Shown here piece after piece: positions 48,601 through 55,913 of a stretch of DNA of 64,000 bases (position 1 is its first letter; each line of letters begins with the position of its first letter). Under the pieces are notes generated by a model. It did not search any database, was not told the origin of the DNA, and saw nothing but the letters and a program-made list of their open reading frames with translations. The stretch is from Actinosynnema sp. ALI-1.44 (GTDB lineage: Bacteria; Actinomycetota; Actinomycetes; Mycobacteriales; Pseudonocardiaceae): contig NZ_MTQO01000051.1 of assembly GCF_001984155.1 (NCBI RefSeq), forward strand, positions 496,001 through 560,000, read 5' to 3'. Position numbers and translations under genes: made by a program.

Positions 48601-50997
48601 CGGGACGTGGCGGAACTGCTCGCCTCGCAACCGGAAAGCCGTGACTCGGACGGCATCGTCGGCGTACGGCCGTGGGTGCGGTCGTTCGAACACCACTGGG
48701 TACCGTTCACGCCGGAACCCGCCGACCGCGCCCTGAACTGGATCGTGGACGCCCCTGCCGGGCACTGGCTGACCGAGGCAGCCACGGCGGGAAACACCGC
48801 CGGGATCGTGTTCTGGCTGAGCGCCGACGCCCAAGTCCCCGACGTGGCAAGAATCCTGCGGCGGATCGGCCGGGAACGGCCGGAGCGGATCGTCGTCGTG
48901 CACGAAGGCCATCCGGCGGCGGCCGCGATCGCTCGCAGTTGCGTCGCCGAGCATCCGGGCTGTGCGGCCACGGTCGTCCAGGTGCCCCGCGGTGGCCGGG
49001 TAGGACTGGAGGTCGCCGGGCAGTCGGGCTATCGCGAGCTGCGTGTGAACGCCGACGGCACTGTGGAACACGCCGTGACGCGGGCGTCCCGGGCCCGCCA
49101 GACCGGCCCGCTGCCGGTCGGCCCCGGCGACGTGTGCCTGGTGACCGGCGGACTGTCCGGCATCACTGCCTTGTGCGCCAAGGAACTCGCCGCGCGGACC
49201 GGATGCACCGTGGTGGTGCTCGGGCGGTCCGAGCGGCAGGCACCCGACGGCACCCACTACGTCCGGTGTGACCTGACCGAGCGCGACGACGTGCGCCAGG
49301 CCGTGAAGGCCGCGCGGGAGTTCGGTCCGGTCCGGGCTGTGCTGCACGGCGCCGGGATCAACGAACCCCGTGCGCTGGCCGAGGTCACCGCGGAGTCACT
49401 GGCGCGGACGCTCGCGCCGAAGGTGCGCGGCGCCGACCTGCTGGTGTCCGAAGTGGAGCAGGAGATCCGGCTGCTTGTCGGCTTCGGCTCGATCATCGGC
49501 AGGCGCGGGCTGACCGGCCAGTCCGAGTACTGCGTGGCCAACGACTGGCTGCGGCACTCGCTGTCGGACTGGGCGCGGTCGCATCCGGCGTGCCTGACCC
49601 GGGTGCTCGAGTGGTCCGTGTGGGACGAGATCGGCATGGCGCCGCGGATGGGCGTCGTCGAGGTGCTGCGGTCCCAGGGCATCGTGCCGATCGAGCCCGC
49701 GCTCGGGGCGAGTGCGATGATCGACGCCCTCGCCGCACCGGACGCGCCGGGCACGCTGCTCCTCTCAGCTCGCGTGCCCAGCAGCCCGACGCTCACGATC
49801 GACGGGCCGGACCACTCGCCGATGCGGTTCACCGAGGAGGTCGTCGCCCACGTTCCGGGCGTGGAGGCGGTGACCGACTCGGAGCTCTCGCTGGGCACGG
49901 ACCCGTACCTCGACGAACACCGCGTCGACGGCGTCCCCGTGCTGCCCGCGGTGGTCGGCCTGGAAGCCATGGCGCAGACGGCACGCTCGGCTGGGTGGGA
50001 TGACGGGTGGTGCTTCGCGGATGTGCGGCTGCGGTCGCCGGTGCTGGTCGGCGAGCGCGCGAACCGGACGATGCGGGTCGCGGCGCTGACCACCGGCGCC
50101 GGTGTCGATGTGGTGGTCCGGGACGACTCCGACGGCTACGCCGGTGACCGGTTCACCGCGACGTTGCGGACCGTTGCGGCCCAGCCGCCCGACGTCGCGG
50201 TGACGCCGCCCGCGCGGCGCGAAACCGGACCGAGTCCGTACTACGGGCCGCTTTTCTTCCACAGTGGACGATTCCGTCGGCTCGTCGACTACGAACAGCT
50301 GACCGCGTTCCGGTTGACCGCGTGGATCACGGCTTCGCCCGGCTCGTGGTTCTCCGAGTTCCACGACGGCAGGCTGCTGCTCGGTGACCCGGGCGCGCAC
50401 GACGCCACCATTCACATCCTGCAGGCGTGTGTGCCGCACCGGCGGGTCCTCCCGGTGGAGGTCGGCGAACTCACGGTCTGGCGTGAGCCCTGCGGGCTGA
50501 TCCAGGTACGCGCCGAGGAACGCGAGCACACCGCCGACGACTACGTCTTCGACGTGCACACAGTGGACTCCACCGGGCGGGCGGTCAGCCGGTGGCTCGG
50601 CCTGCGGCTGCGCGCTGTCGGGTCGATCCGGTGGCCGGGGCGGCTGCCGGAGCCCCTCGCCGGGCCGATGATCTCCCGGCGGCTGATCGAGGCGGGGATC
50701 GAAGGCGGAGCAGAATTGTCCACCCTGGACCATACCAATGGCGCACATCCGCTGTTGGACCTGCGTGACGCGGAACTCGCCGCGGTCGTGGCCCGGCAGG
50801 CCGGGGAGAACCACGAGATCAGCGCCGACCGGGTCCGCCGGGCCAGGACGGCGTTGGCCCACCAAGGGGCGCTGGACCTGGCCGAGGTCGTGGACGCCGA
50901 GCTGGTGCTGTTGCGGTCCGGCGACACGGTCGTGGCGACCGGCGCGGTCGGGTCCGTCGTCGTCGCAACGACCATTTCGGACAGTGGAAGGACATGA
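45667..50997 (+). CDS. pksE: Enediyne iterative type I polyketide synthase (KS-AT-ACP-KR-DH) with eroded phosphopantetheinyl transferase domain
   Basis: The 1776 residues carry: KS with Cys210 (DGACSSS), His343 (EGHGTGT) and His380 (NIGHTKAA); AT with Ser644 (GHSLGE) and GFHS; ACP with Ser948 (DLHLNSLQ); KR with TGG near 1160, Ser1275 and Tyr1288 (SEYCVAND); DH with His1418 (DEHRVDGVPVLP) and Asp1579. This order is diagnostic of enediyne PKSs, which make a linear polyene from acetate/malonate units. Family members usually end in a self-acting PPTase and exceed 1900 residues. Here the tail after ~1650 is short, a VARQAGE-like remnant aligns with the family, and the WxxxE-CLRK region reads RRARTALAHQ, so the catalytic Glu and Lys appear lost. 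The ATG overlaps the E5 stop. Confidence 0.95.
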   Translation: MSDRIAIVGMSCRYPDAVNTGELWQTVLGRRRAFRRLPEQRLSSAYLGSADETERTYVRSAGVLRDYRFDRERFGVPGPLYRAADQTHWLALETAADALADAGYPEARGLDRDRVGVILGNTLTGEFTRAAQVRYRWPFLHRAASAALSTAGVGSDQAERTLAELEALVKQPFPVPGDESLAGALANTIAGRICNYFDLGGTGYTVDGACSSSLLAVLHACRALVSGELDFVLAGGVDLSLDPFELVGFSRLGALADGEMRIYDASPTGFLPGEGAGVVALVRAEDAEAAGLRAYATVIGWGTSSDGAGGLTRPKEAGQARALRRAYRIAQVDPVSVGLVEGHGTGTAVGDAVELHALVGIRGAGAPRAALGSVKANIGHTKAAAGVAGLIKATLALHHRVLPPTTGCEDPHELLRLPETPLRVLDEPEPWTAAVRRASVSSMGFGGINAHVVLEGSPGRSGTIPAGVRAWSKPLPPAEIVLLSAPSQAELAVRLEAISARAGQLSNAELHDFAATEHRRYRNQVFRCALVAGSPEDLAAQARNACERLSGWDGRLVVREGGYVLASGPPAKVGLLFPGQASPVRTRLDWWARDLDVPDLPDGDVRDGDTDTAVAQPVIVRQSLAAIAWLDTVGCRAVGAAGHSLGEISALVWAGALTPEDGLTLAATRGRLMADYGVPGTAMASLGVGTDRLSELLAGLEVSVSGVNAADRTTVAGARDDVAAVVERAGRRGISATMLQVSHGFHSAAMRPVRAPLHAAVRSLEYGPLRRPVFSTVTGKSLPDRPDLPNLLVEQLTEPVWFTDALQGLVASCDLLVEAGSGTSLTSLVGPDVVAVSMDCGVPARHALATAAIAAVGAGNLEPWFAGRAHRTLDIDAPMTFLANPCEVITAPPTTPTATRQETAPEPEISAQGGSIDVVRRYLSTTLELPVSSIEPHRTLLGDLHLNSLQVLQTVAAVAKVLGVEPPGMPETLADTTVRDVAELLASQPESRDSDGIVGVRPWVRSFEHHWVPFTPEPADRALNWIVDAPAGHWLTEAATAGNTAGIVFWLSADAQVPDVARILRRIGRERPERIVVVHEGHPAAAAIARSCVAEHPGCAATVVQVPRGGRVGLEVAGQSGYRELRVNADGTVEHAVTRASRARQTGPLPVGPGDVCLVTGGLSGITALCAKELAARTGCTVVVLGRSERQAPDGTHYVRCDLTERDDVRQAVKAAREFGPVRAVLHGAGINEPRALAEVTAESLARTLAPKVRGADLLVSEVEQEIRLLVGFGSIIGRRGLTGQSEYCVANDWLRHSLSDWARSHPACLTRVLEWSVWDEIGMAPRMGVVEVLRSQGIVPIEPALGASAMIDALAAPDAPGTLLLSARVPSSPTLTIDGPDHSPMRFTEEVVAHVPGVEAVTDSELSLGTDPYLDEHRVDGVPVLPAVVGLEAMAQTARSAGWDDGWCFADVRLRSPVLVGERANRTMRVAALTTGAGVDVVVRDDSDGYAGDRFTATLRTVAAQPPDVAVTPPARRETGPSPYYGPLFFHSGRFRRLVDYEQLTAFRLTAWITASPGSWFSEFHDGRLLLGDPGAHDATIHILQACVPHRRVLPVEVGELTVWREPCGLIQVRAEEREHTADDYVFDVHTVDSTGRAVSRWLGLRLRAVGSIRWPGRLPEPLAGPMISRRLIEAGIEGGAELSTLDHTNGAHPLLDLRDAELAAVVARQAGENHEISADRVRRARTALAHQGALDLAEVVDAELVLLRSGDTVVATGAVGSVVVATTISDSGRT

Positions 50998-50998
50998 T

Positions 50999-51409
50999 GT
51001 GCGGGCGTACCACCACACCCACCGAGTCACCTTCGACGAGACGAACCTGGTCGGGAACGTCTACTTCGCGCACTACCTGCGCTGGCAGGGACACTGCCGC
51101 GAGAGTTTCCTCGCCGAGCAGGCGCCAGGGGTGCTCAAGGCGTTGCAGTCCGGTGAGCTCGCGATGGCCACAGTGCACTGCGACATGGACTACTACGCGG
51201 AGTGCTACGCACTCGACGAGATCGACATCGAGATGACGTTGCGTGCCCGGCACACCAACCGGGTGGTGATGGATTTCGATTTCCGGCGGGCGGGCCAGCG
51301 GGTGGCCCGCGGCAGTCAGACAGTGGCGTGCCTGCGCAGGACCGAGAACGGCGTCGAGCCGGTGGCGATCCCCGAGGAGATGGCGCGGGCGCTTGTCCCG
51401 TTCGAATGA
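50999..51409 (+). CDS. E10: Enediyne thioesterase E10 (hotdog fold)
   Basis: This 136-residue hotdog thioesterase has the E10 signature FDETNLVGNVYFAHYLRWQG and CDMDYYAE. E10 proteins (CalE7, SgcE10, DynE7) release the polyene from the PKS. I chose the GTG at 50999, which overlaps the PKS stop and has GGAAGGA 6-7 bases upstream. It completes the minimal set for polyene formation. Length is slightly below the usual 145-155 residues. Confidence 0.95.
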   Translation: MRAYHHTHRVTFDETNLVGNVYFAHYLRWQGHCRESFLAEQAPGVLKALQSGELAMATVHCDMDYYAECYALDEIDIEMTLRARHTNRVVMDFDFRRAGQRVARGSQTVACLRRTENGVEPVAIPEEMARALVPFE

Positions 51410-51421
51410 AAGCGAGGTCCG

Positions 51422-51751
51422 GTGCGACCCCAGAAACCCTACGGGCAGTTGTGCCCGCTCGCGGCCGGGCTGGACGTGCTCGGCGACGAGGTGACGCTGC
51501 TGCTGATCCGTGAACTGCTGGTGGCCGACGCGGACTTCGCGGAGCTGTGTCGATCGGTCGCCGACGACGCCATCTCGGACGGCGAGTTGCTGCCGCGGCT
51601 CGACACGCTGGTGGGACGCGGGATTCTCGATGAGGACTCCGGCCGCTACCACATCACGGAGTTCGGGGAAGGACTCCGTGTGCCCATCCAGGAGCTCTCC
51701 TGGTGGGGGTCGGCGTTGTCCCTGCCGTCCAGCAGAGTCCACCCGGCATAG
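51422..51751 (+). CDS. Small HxlR-family regulator
   Basis: The 109 residues are a bare winged helix: CPLAAGLDVLGDEVTLLLIRELL has the HxlR layout, and DGELLPRLDTLVGRGIL the recognition helix region. The tryptophan of the usual GxxWTLLILREL is absent (GDEVTLL). The GTG start is 13 bases after the E10 stop, so it is probably the last gene of the enediyne operon. It may control that operon or the convergent MFS pump, one base away. Confidence 0.7.
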   Translation: MRPQKPYGQLCPLAAGLDVLGDEVTLLLIRELLVADADFAELCRSVADDAISDGELLPRLDTLVGRGILDEDSGRYHITEFGEGLRVPIQELSWWGSALSLPSSRVHPA

Positions 51752-51752
51752 A

Positions 51753-53327
51753 TCAGGCCGTCGTACGTGGTATCGGCGGCTGGGCGGTGTCGGTTCGATC
51801 CGGCACGGCCCTCCTGGCGCGCGGAACCGCGATCAGCAGGACCACGCAGGCGGACACCGTCAAACAGGCCACCAGCAGACCGACCTGGAGCCCGTCGAGA
51901 AACGCCGAGTGCGCCGCGGATCGGACCGCTGTGCCGAACTCAGGGGACACCGCGGGTACCCGCCCTTCGGCCAGTTGTCCGACCGCGCCGGACAACTGCG
52001 CGCCCACGCCCGCTGGGACGCCCTGATCCGCCAGGTGGTCCGGAAGGGAGCCGCGGACACCGGCGGCGATGATCGTGCCGATGCCCGAAACACCGATCGC
52101 GTTGCCGACGAGCAATGCGGTCTGGCCGAGACCGGACGCCACTCCCGCCATCTTCTCGGGAGTGTTGCCGACGATCACCTCCATCGCTGTGGGCGTCACG
52201 AAACTCGTGCCAAGCCCGGTCGCCACGAGCAACGGCCAGATCACGAAACCGGGTGTGGTTCCGTCGAGTTGGGACAGACCGCCGAGGCCCGCGCCGACCA
52301 GCACCAGTCCGGTCAGCAGCGGGGTTCGGGAACCGAACCTCTGGTTGAGCAGTCCGCCGAGCGGGGAGCCGACCACGAACGCCGCGGTGACCGGCAGCAG
52401 GTACAACCCCGCCGCCAGTGGCGAGTGGTCCCTGATGTTCTGCAGGTACAGGATGACGTAATACCACGACCCGAACGCCAACCCGCCGACGAGCAGCGTC
52501 AGCAGCACGGCGGCGATGATCGGTCGGGTCCGGAACAGGTGTGGTGGGAGAAGGGGCGCCCTGGCCGCGCGCTCCCGCAGGACGAACAAGGTGCCGAAGC
52601 CGATGGCGACCGCGTAGCTGGCGAGAGTCACGGGACTGGTCCAGCCCCGGTACGGTCCCTGGCTCAGGCCGACGAGCAGACCCAGCAGGGTCAGCGCCAG
52701 CAGCAGCACCGCGGACAGGTCCATCGGGCGGACCGTGTCGTCATGGATCCGATTCCGCCGGATCGTGAGCAGGCCGAGGACCAGGGCGAGCGCGCCGAGC
52801 GGCACGTTGATCAGGAAGACCCACCGCCACCCGGCGTGGTTGAGCACCAGACCACCCACGACCGGCCCGAGAACGCCGCCGACCACGAACGCGCCCATGA
52901 ACACGCTGATCGCGAGCTTCAGCTGGTCGGCGGGGAACGTCCCGCGCAGAATGCCCAGTGCGCTCGGCAGCAGCATCGCTCCGAAGGCACCCTGCAGGAG
53001 CCGGAAGGCGATCAACGAGATCATCCCGCCGGACAGGGCGACGAGCAAGGAAGCCGTGACGAACCCGACCAGGCCGATGAAGAAGACGCGGCGGTGACCG
53101 AACCGGTCACCGAGGTTGCCTGCCGCGATCAGCAGGACCGCCTGCGCGATCAGGTAGGCGTTGACCACCCACTGCAGGGTGTCCAGTCCGGTGTGCAGGT
53201 CGGCGGCGATGGACGGGTTCGCCACCGTGGCGATCGAGGCGTCCATGGCCTCCATCAGCACCCCGGTCGACACCACGCCGAGGACTATCCACGGGCTGCC
53301 CGACCGTGTGGGCACGTGCTGATCCAT
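51753..53327 (-). CDS. DHA2-family MFS multidrug exporter (EmrB/QacA type, 14 TMS)
   Basis: The 524 residues have about 14 hydrophobic helices and the motifs LDTLQWVVNAYLIAQA, GNLGDRFGHRRVF (motif A) and PVVGGLVLNHAGWRWVFLINVPLG (motif C region), typical of proton-driven drug exporters. Likely role: export of the enediyne or protection from it. It is convergent with the enediyne operon and precedes a membrane protein gene 13 bases away on the same strand in the same direction. Confidence 0.9.
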   Translation of the reverse strand: MDQHVPTRSGSPWIVLGVVSTGVLMEAMDASIATVANPSIAADLHTGLDTLQWVVNAYLIAQAVLLIAAGNLGDRFGHRRVFFIGLVGFVTASLLVALSGGMISLIAFRLLQGAFGAMLLPSALGILRGTFPADQLKLAISVFMGAFVVGGVLGPVVGGLVLNHAGWRWVFLINVPLGALALVLGLLTIRRNRIHDDTVRPMDLSAVLLLALTLLGLLVGLSQGPYRGWTSPVTLASYAVAIGFGTLFVLRERAARAPLLPPHLFRTRPIIAAVLLTLLVGGLAFGSWYYVILYLQNIRDHSPLAAGLYLLPVTAAFVVGSPLGGLLNQRFGSRTPLLTGLVLVGAGLGGLSQLDGTTPGFVIWPLLVATGLGTSFVTPTAMEVIVGNTPEKMAGVASGLGQTALLVGNAIGVSGIGTIIAAGVRGSLPDHLADQGVPAGVGAQLSGAVGQLAEGRVPAVSPEFGTAVRSAAHSAFLDGLQVGLLVACLTVSACVVLLIAVPRARRAVPDRTDTAQPPIPRTTA

Positions 53328-53339
53328 CTCCGACTCCCG

Positions 53340-54998
53340 TCAGCGTTCGCCGAGTGGCCCGGTGACAGCGGTGACCGCGCCACCGGGGAGCCATCCCGTC
53401 GCGTCGCGGTGATGGTCCTGGGTGAGCAGGGTGTTGATGGTGGACGCGGCGTACAACCGGGGCTTGTCCGCCGCGGGCTGCCGGTTACCCGCCCACGCCC
53501 GGTATCCCGCGGCGGTCGGTGGTTCTCCGGGGAAACGGGTGCGCAGCTGGGTGACGTACTGCTGGGGCAGTTCGTCGGTGGGGTTGAAGTCGAGGGGGAG
53601 AAGCTGCCCGGCCGGGATGCTCAGCAACGGTGCGGTGAGCAGCCAGGGCGCGAGGTACGCGCCCTCCGAGGGCAGTTCGCCGCGTGCGACCCGGTGCAGT
53701 GCCGCCGAGGCGGACTCCCAGCCGGACACGACGAAGACCGGACCCGTGGGCTGGTCGGGGGTGGCCACCTTGAGCCCTCGTCGTCCCGCTTCCGCGCGCA
53801 CCGCGCGCTCGGCCGAGACCGACCGCGGCGAGGCATCGGTGACCAGGGTGATCGCTGGTACCTGGCGGCGAGCCAGGAAGTCCGTCATCCCGAGCAGAGC
53901 CCGCTTGTCCTGGTCGGACAGATCGTCGGCCGGGCACCGAGCCTGAGCCGGATTCCCGGCCAGTGCCGCTCCGACCAGTGCGCTCATGCACTCGGGGCCG
54001 TCAGTACCGGCCAACTCGGGGCGGGCCGAGGTGTCGTAACCCGTGTCGATCGGCATCGTGCCGGACATCTGTCCCCATTGGACAGTCAGCTCGCTGCGGC
54101 CTTCGGGCAACTGGATCAGGCCCCACCCGCCTTGGGTGCCGGGGCGCTTGGCGACCTGCACGGAACCCTTCTGGCCCGCGTCGACGGTGACGTCCGGGAC
54201 AGTCGTGTGCACGAGGTTCCACCCAGGACGATGCGGCGCCACGACAATTCCCACGCCCGTGTCACCGATGGCGAGCTTGGCCCACGCCGGAACGCCAGGG
54301 GACGCCGGGTAGGGCTTGCCGATGACCGTCGCATGGGCGAGTGCCGCCAGCACGACGAGGGAAAGCACGGCGGGCTGGCCGCGCAGCAGGAGCGTGCCCG
54401 TGCGCGGCCGGTGCTCGCACACGGTGAACCAAGCCAACCCCGCCAGGCCCACGATCACGCCGCCGTGCAGCGCGCTCGACAGCTCATCCGGCTCCTGCCC
54501 GCCGAACCACGCCGACGCCAGTAGCACCATGGCACCGACGGCCGCCAGGGACAGCAGCCACGGCGCGGTCTTGCGGGTCCGTCCACTCAGGTGGCTGAGG
54601 CGGTCATCCCGGGTGACGACCAGCAGGACCGGCGCGCACAGGGAAACCAGGACCACGATGACCGCCACCTGTGGCGCCAGCGACCGGCCGCCGAGCATCA
54701 GCTCCAGCAGTACCCCGAGCGCGGCCAGTGCGGCGACGCCCACCCGGGTCACCAGGCCCGCTGGCGGCAGAAAGGGGCGTACCAAGGCGAAACCGGTGAC
54801 GGCCGTGATCGAGCCGAGCAGCATCATGCGCAGCACAACGGGGTCTTCGAGTGCGCGCGGACCGTCGATACCGTGGTCGTGCCCTTGGGCGTACGCGGGC
54901 ACGGCGGCGAGCAGAACCAGCGCTCCCGTCACGAGGACCGCGGTGGCGCGGGCCGCACCCCGTCCGCTCGGACGGCGCCGGTCAGCGGCGGCCGGCAT
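53340..54998 (-). CDS. Polytopic membrane protein with large C-terminal extracytoplasmic domain
   Basis: The 552 residues begin with a hydrophobic signal-like segment (ARATAVLVTGALVLLAAVPAYA), a His-rich stretch QGHDHG, then about seven to eight transmembrane helices up to residue ~250 and a ~300-residue soluble part (LAWAKLAIGDTG onward) without recognised motif. The N-terminus recalls copper-resistance CopC/D-like proteins only in outline. I chose the ATG at 54998; the frame continues to a GTG at 55124. It probably shares a transcript with the MFS pump. A transport or resistance role is suggested by position only. Confidence 0.55.
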   Translation of the reverse strand: MPAAADRRRPSGRGAARATAVLVTGALVLLAAVPAYAQGHDHGIDGPRALEDPVVLRMMLLGSITAVTGFALVRPFLPPAGLVTRVGVAALAALGVLLELMLGGRSLAPQVAVIVVLVSLCAPVLLVVTRDDRLSHLSGRTRKTAPWLLSLAAVGAMVLLASAWFGGQEPDELSSALHGGVIVGLAGLAWFTVCEHRPRTGTLLLRGQPAVLSLVVLAALAHATVIGKPYPASPGVPAWAKLAIGDTGVGIVVAPHRPGWNLVHTTVPDVTVDAGQKGSVQVAKRPGTQGGWGLIQLPEGRSELTVQWGQMSGTMPIDTGYDTSARPELAGTDGPECMSALVGAALAGNPAQARCPADDLSDQDKRALLGMTDFLARRQVPAITLVTDASPRSVSAERAVRAEAGRRGLKVATPDQPTGPVFVVSGWESASAALHRVARGELPSEGAYLAPWLLTAPLLSIPAGQLLPLDFNPTDELPQQYVTQLRTRFPGEPPTAAGYRAWAGNRQPAADKPRLYAASTINTLLTQDHHRDATGWLPGGAVTAVTGPLGER

Positions 54999-55101
54999 CG
55001 GCGACTGTGAACAGCGCACGGCAGCCGTGGACAGCGGCGCGGTGCGGGCCATTCGATGTGGTGGGCCGGATCGGCATTGTGCGAAGGGCGAGCGTGGACA
55101 T
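54982..55101 (-). CDS. Possible 39-residue leader peptide
   Basis: A strong ribosome-binding site (GGGGGAAG) immediately precedes an ATG at 55101, opening a 39-codon frame whose stop overlaps the preferred start of the membrane protein, which itself lacks a ribosome-binding site. This is the layout of translational coupling. No homology is visible. A frameshift splitting the true N-terminus of the membrane protein is the alternative. Confidence 0.25.
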   Translation of the reverse strand: MSTLALRTMPIRPTTSNGPHRAAVHGCRALFTVADAGRR

Positions 55102-55302
55102 ACTTCCCCCTGCGTCGCGGACACCGGATGGCCGGCCAGTGACTGTTTCGAAGCCCCGGCTGTCGCGATCGAGGGCTCTGAGACAGGCCCTGGGCCCTCC
55201 CGTCACTACCAGATTACGTAGCGACATCTCCGGACGTCAAGGTTGCGCCGATCGTGGACCGTGCCCGCCTCGCGGGCACGGCGTCCGTCCACGAGCCTGG
55301 GG

Positions 55303-55746
55303 TCAGTCGAGCTTCTCGGCGATGCCCTTCAGCGTGTCCAGGCCACCGGTCCAGCCTTGCTCCGAGATCTCGGCGTGCTGTTGCTTCTCCTCGTCCGTAC
55401 CGTTCAGCTCGGGAAAGCCGCTTTCGGTGAACCGCAGGTGAGTGCCGTTCGCGGTGGCGGACAGCGTGAAGTCGACCAGTGTCTCGTTGCGGGGGCCCGG
55501 CTGCTCGCCCGGGGTGGCCGACATGCGGAAGGTGAAGCGCTTCGCGGGCTCGACCGTCTCGATCACGGAGTGGTACTCGCCATGCTCCTCCCAGCGGAAG
55601 ACCATGGCCCCGCCCGGCCGCAGATCCACTTCGGCGCCGCCGAAGGCCCACCAGACGCGAATGTGCTCCGTTTCGGTGAGCGCGGCCCAGACGTTCTCCG
55701 GCGTCGCGGCGATGTCGATGTCCAGCTCGATCTGGTGCGGAACCAT
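55303..55746 (-). CDS. AHSA1/SRPBCC protein, possible CalC-like self-resistance protein
   Basis: The 147 residues match the AHSA1 (START/Bet v1) fold: PHQIELDIDIAATPENVWAAL start, VWWAFGGAEVDLRPGG, HSVIETVEPAKRFTF and a C-terminal GWTGGLDTLKGIAEKL helix. The calicheamicin self-sacrifice protein CalC has the same fold and a similar C-terminal GWP...L pattern, and is cleaved by the activated drug. Fold-level likeness and the position among exporters make a protective role plausible, but AHSA1 proteins are common and many have other roles. Transcribed divergently from a glycosyltransferase gene. Confidence 0.7.
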   Translation of the reverse strand: MVPHQIELDIDIAATPENVWAALTETEHIRVWWAFGGAEVDLRPGGAMVFRWEEHGEYHSVIETVEPAKRFTFRMSATPGEQPGPRNETLVDFTLSATANGTHLRFTESGFPELNGTDEEKQQHAEISEQGWTGGLDTLKGIAEKLD

Positions 55747-55913
55747 GAGAATTCAACCTTCCTCGATCGGTGTGAGCGTACAGATTGGCATACGTCACTA
55801 GCTTCTCTTGAAGCGGCTCGGTGCGCACGGCGAAACAGCTGTGTCAGGACGTTGCATTAACTATCCGAACCAGTAGCATGATTCTCAGGTTGCCGACGGA
55901 AGGACTGCCTGTC

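Noticed and set aside
51510-54524. Very long plus-strand open frame of over 1000 codons.
   Set aside because: It runs antisense to the MFS pump and membrane protein, with low-complexity, charge-rich translation typical of a shadow frame.
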